From Sphingobium sp. EP60837 (lineage in GTDB: Bacteria > Pseudomonadota > Alphaproteobacteria > Sphingomonadales > Sphingomonadaceae), in NCBI RefSeq assembly GCF_001658005.1, contig NZ_CP015986.1:1861501-1925500 (forward strand): a stretch of 64,000 bases of DNA, given 5' to 3'. Below are positions 1 through 7,449 of this stretch, piece after piece (the first letter of the stretch is position 1; every line of letters begins with the position of its first letter). The notes below the pieces were generated by a model, which was given only the letters and a program-made list of their open reading frames with translations, was not told where the DNA came from and ran no database searches. Made by a program: the position numbers and the translations under genes.

Positions 1-476
1 TTGGTCTTGTTCTCCGAGCCGCCGCCCTTGGCTGCGACGTCCACGATGACCTTGTTGCCCGGCACCATTTCGACATTCAGGACGCAGGGCGTGTTGTCCT
101 TCGTATTGACCCGCGAAAAGGCGGGGTCCTGCAGGATCGAGGCGCGCAGGCGATTTTCGGGGTTCAGGTAAGCGCGACGCACGCCTTCATCGACGACTTC
201 CTGCATGGAGCGGCTGTTGTCGTCGAGGCGGCAGTCCATGCCCCATTTGATGAAGACATTGACGATGCCCGTGTCCTGGCAGATCGGACGATGCCCTTCG
301 GCGCACATGCGGCTGTTGGTCAGGATCTGGGCGATGGCGTCCTTCGCTGCCGGATTGGCCTCCGCCTCATAGGCTGTGCCCAGCGCGCGGATATAATCCA
401 TCGGATGATAATAGCTGATGAACTGGAGCGCATCGGCAACGCTCTCGATCAGGTCGGCGGTCTTGATGACGGTCAT
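1..476 (-). CDS. fumA: Class I fumarate hydratase, N-terminal part (cut by window edge)
   Basis: The visible 158 residues match the N-terminal domain of iron-sulfur class I fumarases, which convert fumarate to L-malate in the TCA cycle. The segment RPICQDTGIV contains Cys66, the expected position of the first [4Fe-4S] ligand. The start ATG is at 476 and the encoded N-terminus is MTVIKTADLIESV. The remaining two thirds, with the other two cluster cysteines, lie outside the window. It is transcribed away from the GST gene region as the last minus-strand gene here. A class I tartrate dehydratase-type hydro-lyase cannot be excluded from this fragment. Confidence 0.85.
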   Translation of the reverse strand, partial: MTVIKTADLIESVADALQFISYYHPMDYIRALGTAYEAEANPAAKDAIAQILTNSRMCAEGHRPICQDTGIVNVFIKWGMDCRLDDNSRSMQEVVDEGVRRAYLNPENRLRASILQDPAFSRVNTKDNTPCVLNVEMVPGNKVIVDVAAKGGGSENKT

Positions 477-562
477 CTTGCCTTCATGTCCCTATCTTAC
501 GCCCCGCCCTGCACGGCGGGTCCTCGCCCGCGCGGCTAATGGGGATTCGCTCTTGAGTCCAG

Positions 563-1207
563 CTATCCATTGGCAAAGGGGAACATGTGCCACCATGGCT
601 CCTTCTCCTTCAGCACGCGGGCAAAGCTCGGCCGCGCCTCCAGCCGGTCGAGATAGGCGGCGAGCGCTGGAAAGCCCCCGCGCATCGGCTCCACCTTGTC
701 CGCGTAGAAGAGCGCGGGGGCTGCGGCGCAGTCGGCAAGGGTGAAGCTGTCCCCTGCCGCCCAGTAGCGCCCGGCGATGCGATCCTCCAGCAGCGCATAC
801 GCCTTGCCCAGCGTCAGCCGCGCCTGACCCACCCCATAGGGATCATGTGAGTCATCCGGCCGGAGCCGGTCGGCCACGATGGCCTGCATCGGCGTCATGA
901 CATAATTGTCGAACAGCCGATCCATCAGGCGGACCTCGATCGCCTCGTCCGGGTCAGGCGGGATCGCGCGGAAGGCGCCGGGGCAATGCTGGTCCAGATA
1001 TTCTATGATGATGCTGGTTTCGGCGAGCGTCCTGTCCCGCGCCTCATCGCGCAGGACAGGGAATTTGCCGAGCGGCCAGAGCGTCAGCCACGCTTCCGCG
1101 ACGCCTGGATCCTCCATCATATGGCGCTCGAAAGGCACATCATTTTCATAGAGGGCGATCAATGCCTTCCAGCAATAGGAGGACAGCGGATGATAATAGA
1201 GAATCAT
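563..1207 (-). CDS. Glutathione S-transferase family protein
   Basis: This 214-residue protein has normal GST length. The N-terminal thioredoxin-like half starts MILYYHPLSSYCWKALIAL. The segments GKFPVLRD (cis-Pro) and LAETSIIIEYLDQHCP (the SNAIL-like glutathione-binding loop) are followed by the all-helical C-terminal domain with SFTLADCAAAP. It probably conjugates or reduces small electrophiles with glutathione in the cytosol; the substrate cannot be predicted. The upstream region is shared with the divergent nrdA leader, so the DnaA-box-like cluster at 1261-1296 also sits just upstream of this gene. Confidence 0.85.
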   Translation of the reverse strand: MILYYHPLSSYCWKALIALYENDVPFERHMMEDPGVAEAWLTLWPLGKFPVLRDEARDRTLAETSIIIEYLDQHCPGAFRAIPPDPDEAIEVRLMDRLFDNYVMTPMQAIVADRLRPDDSHDPYGVGQARLTLGKAYALLEDRIAGRYWAAGDSFTLADCAAAPALFYADKVEPMRGGFPALAAYLDRLEARPSFARVLKEKEPWWHMFPFANG

Positions 1208-1260
1208 GTGAAGTCTCTCCCATATGTTCCGGTGGCCCCAACGCGTGCGTCACCGGCAAT

Positions 1261-1296
1261 CTATCCACATATTGATCCACAGCAGCTTGTGGATAA
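1261..1296. promoter_or_regulatory. Cluster of three DnaA-box-like 9-mers
   Basis: Within 36 bp there is CTATCCACA (1261-1269), TGATCCACA (1273-1281) and, on the opposite strand, a perfect TTATCCACA (1288-1296, written TGTGGATAA). The first two differ from the consensus by one base each. They lie between the divergent GST and nrdA genes. DnaA-dependent control of nrdAB is known in E. coli, so a similar role is inferred here. Confidence 0.5.
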
Positions 1297-1517
1297 TCGC
1301 GGGGCCACCCCCTATCCATAGTGAAAGAAGGGCATCCATTCTGACCTGTTTCACGCATTTGCGTGGCAAGCGAAATTTATTTTCGTTCGCATATTGTCCC
1401 TCTTGCCTTTTACGAGAGCCAGAGAAGTCCGTGCGTCGCTGCGATGCCACGTGGTTGAATGTCGATGAAGCGAGTCAGCGCTGCACGGAGGGAGTCTCCA
1501 TATCGTCATTTATCCTC

Positions 1518-1586
1518 TTGCAAGCATGTGAGGCTGTGGCACTATCCCTTGTATCGGGTTAACGGGGGTTACCCAACAGATTGTGA
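1518..1586 (+). promoter_or_regulatory. Possible nrdA promoter overlapped by paired NrdR-box-like sites
   Basis: A promoter-like pair TTGCAA (1518-1523) and ACTATC (1541-1546) has 17 bp spacing. A 16-mer resembling an NrdR box (core CTATCCCTTGT) covers 1539-1554 and overlaps the -10. A second, better match (core CAACAGATTGTG, 10 of 12 against CwAtATaTwGtg) covers 1571-1586. The boxes start exactly 32 bp apart, three helical turns, which is the usual arrangement for NrdR, the dNTP-sensing repressor of ribonucleotide reductase genes. Each box alone is weak; the spacing and location carry the call. Confidence 0.45.
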
Positions 1587-1698
1587 TTGCACCGGCCGGA
1601 CCATTTTCGGACGAGAGGCGTTTTGTCTCATGCGATCTCGCTGCTGGATAGCCCCGATGCGGATCCGGGCGGCCTTAATCACAAGGCTTGACCGAATC

Positions 1699-1713
1699 GA
1701 ACGAAACATGAAC
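1699..1713 (+). promoter_or_regulatory. LexA (SOS) box GAAC-N7-GAAC upstream of nrdA
   Basis: GAAC at 1699-1702 and GAAC at 1710-1713 are separated by seven bases (GAAACAT). This is the exact direct-repeat operator of alphaproteobacterial LexA (GTTC-N7-GTTC on the other strand). It ends 14 bp before the nrdA start codon. It also lies between TTGACC (1688-1693) and AACATT (1711-1716), a possible second, almost leaderless promoter. SOS control of nrdA is an inference. Confidence 0.5.
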
Positions 1714-1727
1714 ATTCGGGGGCTCGA

Positions 1728-3656
1728 ATGGATTTTCGTGACAGCGAACAAACAGGTGCAGATGACGTGGCGACGGTAATCGACGAAGTGGTGGAAACAG
1801 TGGCGCAGAAGAAGAAAGCCGCGCCCGCAAAGGCGCCGTCCTCTTCCTCGATCCAGGCGCGCAGGTTTGACGTGGTTACGGATGACAGCCGTGACGCGCT
1901 GCTGACCGAGTTCGGCAAGGATACGCTCAAGGACCGCTATCTGCTGCCCGGTGAGAGCTATCAGGATCTGTTCGCCCGCGTGGCTGCCGCCTATGCCGAC
2001 GACCAGGATCACGCCCAGCGCGTCTATGACTATATTTCGCGCCTCTGGTTCATGCCGGCGACGCCCGTTCTGTCGAACGGCGGCACCGGGCGCGGCCTGC
2101 CGATCAGCTGCTATCTGAACAGCGTGGACGACAGCCTGGAAGGCATCGTCAACACCTGGAACGAGAATGTCTGGCTGGCCTCGCGCGGCGGCGGCATCGG
2201 CACCTATTGGGGCAGCGTGCGCGGCATCGGCGAGCCGGTGGGCCTTAACGGCAAGACCAGCGGCATCATCCCCTTCGTCCGCGTGATGGACAGCCTGACG
2301 CTGGCGATCAGCCAGGGCTCGCTGCGCCGCGGATCGGCGGCCTGCTATCTCGACATCTCCCATCCGGAGATCGAGGAGTTTCTGGAAATCCGCAAGCCCA
2401 GCGGCGACTTCAACCGCAAGGCGCTGAACCTGCACCATGGCGTGCTGTTGACCGACGAATTCATGGAAGCGGTGCATAGTGGCGCCGAATTCCCGCTGAA
2501 GTCGCCCAAGGACGGTTCGGTCCGTGGCAAGGTCGATGCGCGCAGCCTGTTCCAGAAGCTGGTGGAGACCCGCCTGGCGACCGGCGAGCCATATATCGTC
2601 TTTTCCGACACCGTGAACAACACGATGCCCAAGCATCATCGTGACCTGGGCCTCAAGGTATCGACATCCAATCTCTGTTCCGAAATCACTTTGCCGACGG
2701 GTCGCGACCATCTCGGCAATGACCGGACGGCGGTCTGCTGCCTTTCGTCCCTGAACCTCGAAACCTGGGACGAATGGAACAAGGACCCCGTTTTCGTCGA
2801 GGACGTCATGCGCTTCCTCGACAATGTGCTGCAGGACTATATCGACCGAGCGCCGGACGAAATGGCGCGGGCCAAATATAGCGCCGAGCGCGAACGGTCG
2901 GTGGGCCTGGGGGTGATGGGGTTCCACTCCTTCCTCCAGGCCCGGGGCCTTCCCTTCGAAGGGGCGATGGCCAAGAGCTGGAACCTGCGCATCTTCAAGC
3001 ATATCAACGAGAAGGTGAACGAAGCCTCGATGCAGCTCGCGGTCGAGCGCGGCCCGTGCCCGGACGCTGCCGACATGGGCGTCATGGAGCGGTTCAGCTG
3101 CAAGATGGCGATTGCGCCCACCGCGTCGATCTCGATCATCTGCGGCGGCACTTCGGCCTGCATCGAGCCGATCCCGGCCAACATCTACACCCACAAGACG
3201 CTGTCCGGCAGCTTCGTGGTGAAGAACCCCTATCTGGAAAAGATCCTCCGCGACAAATCGAAGGACAGCACCAACGTCTGGAACTCGATCCTGGAGCGCG
3301 GCGGTTCGGTCCAGCATCTCGACTTCCTCAGCCAGGAAGAAAAGGACACGTTCAAGACCAGCTTCGAAATCGACCAGCGCTGGCTGCTCGAACTGGCCGC
3401 CGACCGTACGCCCTATATCGACCAGGCGCAGTCGCTGAACCTGTTCATCCCGGCGGATGTGGAAAAATGGGACCTGCTGATGCTCCACTATCGCGCGTGG
3501 GAGCTGGGCATCAAGTCGCTCTACTATCTGCGGTCCAAGTCGGTGCAGCGCGCGGGTTTCGCGGGCGGGGTGGAAGCCGACAATACGATCGATGCGCCTA
3601 AGTTCGAACTGGCCGGCGGGAGCACCGACTATGACGAATGCCTCGCCTGCCAATGA
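1728..3656 (+). CDS. nrdA: Ribonucleoside-diphosphate reductase, alpha (catalytic) subunit, class Ia
   Basis: This 642-residue large subunit reduces ribonucleoside diphosphates to deoxyribonucleotides with NrdB. The active-site residues are present: Cys128 in PISCYLNSV, the N-x-C-x-E triad Asn315/Cys317/Glu319 in NLCSEITLP, the partner cysteine in TAVCCLSSLN (337/338), and the C-terminal redox pair in CLACQ. The first ~45 residues are Lys/Ala/Ser-rich and the catalytic barrel follows directly. The N-terminal ATP-cone domain that gives dATP inhibition in E. coli NrdA is therefore missing. The ATG at 1728 is the only suitable start. The 520-bp leader holds candidate DnaA, NrdR and LexA sites. 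nrdB follows after a divergent small gene. Confidence 0.95.
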   Translation: MDFRDSEQTGADDVATVIDEVVETVAQKKKAAPAKAPSSSSIQARRFDVVTDDSRDALLTEFGKDTLKDRYLLPGESYQDLFARVAAAYADDQDHAQRVYDYISRLWFMPATPVLSNGGTGRGLPISCYLNSVDDSLEGIVNTWNENVWLASRGGGIGTYWGSVRGIGEPVGLNGKTSGIIPFVRVMDSLTLAISQGSLRRGSAACYLDISHPEIEEFLEIRKPSGDFNRKALNLHHGVLLTDEFMEAVHSGAEFPLKSPKDGSVRGKVDARSLFQKLVETRLATGEPYIVFSDTVNNTMPKHHRDLGLKVSTSNLCSEITLPTGRDHLGNDRTAVCCLSSLNLETWDEWNKDPVFVEDVMRFLDNVLQDYIDRAPDEMARAKYSAERERSVGLGVMGFHSFLQARGLPFEGAMAKSWNLRIFKHINEKVNEASMQLAVERGPCPDAADMGVMERFSCKMAIAPTASISIICGGTSACIEPIPANIYTHKTLSGSFVVKNPYLEKILRDKSKDSTNVWNSILERGGSVQHLDFLSQEEKDTFKTSFEIDQRWLLELAADRTPYIDQAQSLNLFIPADVEKWDLLMLHYRAWELGIKSLYYLRSKSVQRAGFAGGVEADNTIDAPKFELAGGSTDYDECLACQ

Positions 3657-3720
3657 GCTAATGGGGGGGATGGGCGCGGCGGTTAACCCTGCCGCGCCCA
3701 CACAATCGCTCCCGAATTCG

Positions 3721-3978
3721 TCAGCCTTCGTCCTCTTCCTCTTCGAAAAGGACAGCGTTGGCGCCTGTAGCGGACAGCCTTACGGTGCCATCCTCGTCAA
3801 CCCCGGCGATCAGTCCTTCGCTGATATAATGATGATGTCCCGCATGACTGCCTTCGCCGCTGTCCGCCTTGATCAGCTTGATACGGTCGCCATCGACATG
3901 ATCGACCGTGCCGACATGCACGCCGTCAGCGCCGATAATATCGGCATGTTCCTTGATGCTGCTCAGATCAACCATCAT
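3721..3978 (-). CDS. DUF2171 family small acidic protein
   Basis: This 85-residue protein contains the pattern IGADGVHVGTVDHVDGDRIKL followed by HHHYISEGLI. This is typical of DUF2171, a PRC-barrel-like family common in sphingomonads and other alphaproteobacteria. The C-terminus is very acidic (FEEEEDEG). No catalytic residues are apparent. The start at 3978 is supported by AGGAG a few bases upstream on the minus strand. It is inserted against the direction of nrdA and nrdB, so nrdB probably needs its own promoter in the short gap 3979-4062. Function is unknown. Confidence 0.75.
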   Translation of the reverse strand: MMVDLSSIKEHADIIGADGVHVGTVDHVDGDRIKLIKADSGEGSHAGHHHYISEGLIAGVDEDGTVRLSATGANAVLFEEEEDEG

Positions 3979-4062
3979 ATTGCTCCTGTGCCGGGAATGA
4001 CGGGGTCTGAACGCCCTGCGCGCGCACAGGTTGCGCTAACCCATTAATCGCGGAGCCGACCC

Positions 4063-5118
4063 ATGCCCCTTCTGCAAGCCAGCAAGGTTTACAAGCCTTT
4101 CGAATATCCCTGGGCCTATGAATATTGGAAGCGCCAGCAGCAGCTGCACTGGCTGCCCGAGGAAGTGCCGCTGGGCGAGGATTGCCGCGATTGGGCGCAG
4201 AAGCTGTCCGACCATGAGCGCAACCTGCTGACGCAGATCTTCCGCTTCTTCACCCAGGCGGACGTGGAAGTGCAGGATTGCTACCACGAAAAATATGGCC
4301 GCGTGTTCAAGCCGACCGAAGTGAAGATGATGCTGACCGCGTTCAGCAACATGGAAACGGTCCATATCGCCGCCTACAGCCATCTGCTCGATACGATCGG
4401 CATGCCCGAAACCGAATATTCGGCCTTCATGCAGTATAAGGAGATGAAGGATAAGCATGACTATCTGAGCCAGTTCGGCGTCGACACGGACGAGGATATC
4501 GCCAAGACGCTGGCCATGTTCGGCGGCTTTACCGAAGGGCTGCAGCTCTTCGCCAGCTTCGCGATGCTGATGAACTTCCCGCGCTTCAACAAGATGAAGG
4601 GCATGGGCCAAATCGTCACCTGGTCGGTCCGCGACGAGACGCTGCACTGCGAAGGCATCATCAAGCTGTTCCACGCCTTCGTGAAGGAACGCGACTGCCT
4701 GACCCCGTCGGTCAAGGACGACATCATGGACATGTGCCAGAAGACGGTGCGGATCGAGGACGCGTTCATCGACCTCGTCTTCGAAATGGGTCCTGTGCCC
4801 GGCATGACGCCCAAGGACATCAAGAAATATGTCCGCTACATCGCCGACTGGCGCCTGGGGCAGCTGGGCCTCAAGCCCATCTACATGATCGATGACCACC
4901 CGCTCCCCTGGCTCGCCCCGCTGCTGAATGGTGTGGAGCACGCCAACTTCTTCGAAACCCGCGCAACCGAATATTCCAAGGGCGCCACGCGCGGCCAGTG
5001 GACCGAGGTGTGGGACGCGTTCGATCGCCGCAAGAAGCTGAAGGCGGGCGATGCCGCCAATGTGGACGAGGCGAGCGATCCGGACATGTTCAAGGCTGCG
5101 GGGATCGCGGCGGAGTGA
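4063..5118 (+). CDS. nrdB: Ribonucleoside-diphosphate reductase, beta (radical) subunit, class Ia
   Basis: This 351-residue ferritin-like subunit generates the tyrosyl radical for NrdA. The di-iron ligands line up with E. coli NrdB at constant offset: Asp67, Glu98 (NMETVH), His101, Glu158 (TEGLQLF), Glu192 and His195 (DETLHCEG). The radical residue is Tyr105 (HIAAYSHLL), four residues after His101 as in E. coli. It is therefore an active-looking class Ia beta subunit rather than a radical-less class Ic protein. It is separated from nrdA by the divergent DUF2171 gene and is followed within 15 bp by a strong hairpin. Confidence 0.95.
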   Translation: MPLLQASKVYKPFEYPWAYEYWKRQQQLHWLPEEVPLGEDCRDWAQKLSDHERNLLTQIFRFFTQADVEVQDCYHEKYGRVFKPTEVKMMLTAFSNMETVHIAAYSHLLDTIGMPETEYSAFMQYKEMKDKHDYLSQFGVDTDEDIAKTLAMFGGFTEGLQLFASFAMLMNFPRFNKMKGMGQIVTWSVRDETLHCEGIIKLFHAFVKERDCLTPSVKDDIMDMCQKTVRIEDAFIDLVFEMGPVPGMTPKDIKKYVRYIADWRLGQLGLKPIYMIDDHPLPWLAPLLNGVEHANFFETRATEYSKGATRGQWTEVWDAFDRRKKLKAGDAANVDEASDPDMFKAAGIAAE

Positions 5119-5130
5119 TTTAGCGAAAAG

Positions 5131-5166
5131 CGAAAGGCGACGTCGTTGGCGCGACGTCGCCTTTCG
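5131..5166 (+). terminator. Strong 15-bp hairpin after nrdB
   Basis: Perfect arms at 5131-5145 and 5152-5166 (CGAAAGGCGACGTCG and its complement) enclose a 6-base loop 12 bp after the nrdB stop. There is no long T-run afterwards, so it may be a weak terminator or a 3'-end protector. Confidence 0.6.
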
Positions 5167-5283
5167 GCCGAACAGGAAACGCTGCCCCTGTCGGCAGGGC
5201 AGAGCTTTAGACCCAACCCTCAGCTATTCGGGTTCTACAGCCTTCTGCCTCCTTAAGCAACCAAGGCGGCCGGAGTACTTAAA

Positions 5284-5490
5284 ATGCTAAGAACCTACCC
5301 ATCCTATTTTATTTACCGAGATATCAAGGGATTGTGGCGTTGGACCTATGAAGCGTCCAACGGCAAGACCATCGCGGTGAGTAGCGAAAGTTATTCGAAC
5401 AAGAGCGATTGTCAGCGCGGCATAGACATTATGAAGGCGTCCGACACCAGCCCGATGTGGATGCCAACCGCGGACCTAAGAGCAGCATAG
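5284..5490 (+). CDS. DUF1508 (YegP-like) small protein
   Basis: This 68-residue protein contains RWTYEASNGKTIAVSSESY followed by CQRGIDIMK. This is the pattern of one DUF1508 repeat (W-R/T-x-A-x-N-G-x-x-I-A-x-S-x-x-Y ... C-x-x-G-I). DUF1508 proteins are small beta-sheet proteins of unclear role. G+C of the gene and its surroundings (about 5281-5760) is about 50% by my count, clearly below the neighbours, which suggests acquired DNA. The ATG at 5284 follows no strong ribosome-binding site. It is followed by a 10-bp hairpin. Confidence 0.7.
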   Translation: MLRTYPSYFIYRDIKGLWRWTYEASNGKTIAVSSESYSNKSDCQRGIDIMKASDTSPMWMPTADLRAA

Positions 5491-5871
5491 CCAAAAGAAC
5501 GAGGGTGGAGCGACTAGGCTCTACCCTCTACCTTGTGCCACCCGGCTGCTCTGCCTTGGTCAAGTGGTCTACTGCGTTCGCAGGTGTATCGCAAGAAGCC
5601 CTTAAGCGAGTGGGTGTTGTTTCGCTGTCCTACAACTCCTGCCTTAGGCTAGGGTCTCCTGGCTCTTTCAATCTGTGGGAAATAGGAAAAATAGCACCGG
5701 CATTTTTCATCAATTAACGGTGTGAACTTCGCTACTTCGCAAAGCTCACGAGAACCGACCACCGCCACCTGTCCCCCCGCTGAACGCGACGTTTTGTTCC
5801 GTTCATGCAACGTCCACGCGGGATGAAGTGTTTAGCTCCACAGCCAGACAAGAGATGGCAAGGAGTAGAAC
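5491..5871. other. Low-G+C intergenic stretch, no gene recognised
   Basis: These 381 bp continue the ~50% G+C of the DUF1508 gene until about 5760. They contain a hairpin at 5502-5527 but no convincing ORF, tRNA or repeat that I can recognise. The right end, with AAGGAG shortly before 5872, belongs to the leader of the next gene. Confidence 0.5.
5502..5527 (+). terminator. Hairpin after the DUF1508 gene
   Basis: AGGGTGGAGC (5502-5511) pairs with GCTCTACCCT (5518-5527) over 10 bp with one G-U pair and a 6-base loop. No T-tract follows, so termination is only probable. Confidence 0.4.
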
Positions 5872-6414
5872 ATGAAGATGACCCTCAAAGGCACAATCGC
5901 TGCGCTGTCGCTCGGCGCGATGACCCTGACCGGCACTGTTGCCATGGCCCAGGGCTATGGCCGCGACGATAATCGCGAGTGGCGCGATCGGGATCGCGAT
6001 CGGGACGGCAACTGGCGCGACCGTGACGATCGCGACTGGAAGCGCGAAGGCCGCCACGACAATGGCCGTCACAGAGGCCATTGGAAGCGTCCGGGACGCG
6101 TCGTTTATAATTATGACTGGAACCGGCCGGACCCGCGCTATGGGCGTTATTATCGCCCCGATCGCTATTATCGCGACGGCTATGAGCCCATCCGCGTGAC
6201 GCGTCAGACCCGCATCTATCGTGGTTATGATGACCGCTATTATTGCCGCCGCTCGGACGGAACGACCGGGCTGATCGTCGGCGCGGCGCTGGGCGGATTG
6301 CTCGGTAGCCAGATCGACCGTGGCTATTCAAACACGGCCGGTATCCTGATCGGGGGCGGCGCGGGCGCGCTGCTCGGCCGCGAGATTGATCGCGGCAGTG
6401 TGAGCTGCCGTTAA
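5872..6414 (+). CDS. Secreted Arg/Asp-rich protein with glycine-zipper 2TM domain
   Basis: This 180-residue protein starts with a clear signal peptide (hydrophobic to ~residue 24, AMA-Q cleavage). It continues with an Arg/Asp repeat region (about residues 30-65, RDRDRDRDG) and a Tyr/Arg-rich middle. It ends in a glycine-zipper segment of the form TTGLIVGAALGGLLGSQIDR...AGILIGGGAGALLGREID. Such proteins sit in the envelope of sphingomonads; no enzymatic role is visible. It has its own leader, with AAGGAG about 7 bp before the ATG. The stop codon overlaps the convergent nuclease gene through a shared TTAA. Confidence 0.75.
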   Translation: MKMTLKGTIAALSLGAMTLTGTVAMAQGYGRDDNREWRDRDRDRDGNWRDRDDRDWKREGRHDNGRHRGHWKRPGRVVYNYDWNRPDPRYGRYYRPDRYYRDGYEPIRVTRQTRIYRGYDDRYYCRRSDGTTGLIVGAALGGLLGSQIDRGYSNTAGILIGGGAGALLGREIDRGSVSCR

Positions 6415-6869
6415 CTACGGCACCAAGGCTGGCGCGCCCCCGACCAGGGACGCGCCAGCCCCTCGGCCACTAGCAGTGCGCCGATCGACTGTCCCTGCCG
6501 CGTGACCAGGCGCAGCAGGCGGCCGTAGCGATCCCGATCCCGTTGATAGCTGGCAACGGCGAACGGCCCCGCATTGAGCAGCGCCTGTAGTCGCATCGTC
6601 GCCTGCCTGCCCAGGGCGCCCTCCGCGCCGCAGCGCGCGCCGTGGGTTTCGGGTGTATCGATGTCGGCGATCCGTACCTTTTCACCCGCCATGCGGAATG
6701 TGTCGCCGTCGATGACGCAATTGTCTGCCTGAACGCTGCGGCCGCATAGGCCAAATTGCGCGCTCAGCGGATCGCGCTGTTGAGATGAAGCTGCTTGGGC
6801 AGGGGAGAAGAGGAGGGCGGTTAAGGCGAGTGCGGCGAGCGCAGCGCGCTGGGGAAGGGGAGTGGCCAT
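6411..6869 (-). CDS. Secreted thermonuclease-family (SNase-like) nuclease
   Basis: This 152-residue protein has a signal peptide (to about AQA-ASS, residue 26) and a staphylococcal nuclease-like fold. The catalytic set is recognisable: Asp56 in DGDTF, Arg66 and Glu74 in KVRIADIDTPE (the same 8-residue spacing as Arg35/Glu43 of SNase) and Arg117 in DRYGR. It is predicted to be a Ca2+-dependent periplasmic or secreted phosphodiesterase acting on DNA or RNA. Several cysteines (42, 51, 80 and near the end) could form disulfides. It converges with and overlaps the glycine-zipper gene by 4 bp. Confidence 0.85.
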   Translation of the reverse strand: MATPLPQRAALAALALTALLFSPAQAASSQQRDPLSAQFGLCGRSVQADNCVIDGDTFRMAGEKVRIADIDTPETHGARCGAEGALGRQATMRLQALLNAGPFAVASYQRDRDRYGRLLRLVTRQGQSIGALLVAEGLARPWSGARQPWCRS

Positions 6870-7007
6870 GCTCCCGCTTTGCCCAATGCCGGCACGGCTG
6901 CAGCGCGAAGCTGATCCACCTTCTCGCCAGAATGGCGCGATCGGGGAAGGGGCTTATGGAGCGATGGCCCGTCCATAGCCGCCGCGCCTCGCGGACGAGG
7001 CTTCATC

Positions 7008-7313
7008 CTATTCCTCATCCTCTGTATTGCCGAGGAAATCTTCCTCATCGTCCATCTGCGGTTCCCCGGCGAAGGCGTCATTATCGATCCGTCCGGAACG
7101 GTTCATTTCCTCCATCCGCTCGACGAGGTCGGGGGTGTCGTCGGGAATGATCTGCGCGGGGTTCGGCCGCCCGCCGCGCTCGCTGTCTTCAGACAGATCG
7201 GTGGAGCGGACGCGGGCGTCGTCGGCGACGTCCTGCGCCTGGGCTCCGCTGTCCCTCTGTTCGTCATTTTCCTCGATCTGGTCGGGGAAGCGGTCCTTGT
7301 CGTCCTGGGTCAT
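7008..7313 (-). CDS. Small acidic, probably disordered protein of unknown function
   Basis: This 101-residue protein is dominated by Asp, Glu, Gln, Arg and Pro and ends EEDFLGNTEDEE. There is no signal peptide, membrane segment or known domain, so it is likely disordered. The ATG at 7313 is preceded by AGGAG. The upstream DNA contains GGAAC-N16-GGTT on the minus strand (7359-7335), which looks like an EcfG promoter placed for a ~14-nt leader. A role in the general stress response is inferred only from that promoter. Confidence 0.6.
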   Translation of the reverse strand: MTQDDKDRFPDQIEENDEQRDSGAQAQDVADDARVRSTDLSEDSERGGRPNPAQIIPDDTPDLVERMEEMNRSGRIDNDAFAGEPQMDDEEDFLGNTEDEE

Positions 7314-7334
7314 GGCATGTCTCCTTGCCTGCCC

Positions 7335-7359
7335 AACCGATCAATCGGGCGCCCGTTCC
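7335..7359 (-). promoter_or_regulatory. EcfG-like (general stress) promoter
   Basis: On the minus strand GGAAC (7359-7355) and GGTT (7338-7335) are separated by exactly 16 bases. Start of transcription would fall near 7327, just before AGGAG and the ATG at 7313. The EcfG consensus in alphaproteobacteria is GGAAC-N16/17-cGTT. Confidence 0.45.
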
Positions 7360-7449
7360 ATGGCAGGCAAAAGGCGCTGGACAGCAGCGGCAGCAGGGGG
7401 CAAGAGCCGCGCGATCCTTTCATCCGCTCCTCCTTTCGAAGGAAATCCC

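Noticed and set aside
1559-1572. TTAA-like direct repeat as a CtrA site
   Set aside because: The spacing is six instead of seven and the second half is TTAC.
1569-3701. Very long open frame antisense to nrdA
   Set aside because: It is a codon-usage shadow of nrdA in high-G+C DNA; no domain, no ribosome-binding site and low-complexity composition.
5960-6060. Short tandem GATCGCGAT-like repeats resembling a repeat array
   Set aside because: They encode the Arg/Asp repeats of the glycine-zipper protein; spacing is irregular and there are no spacers as in CRISPR.
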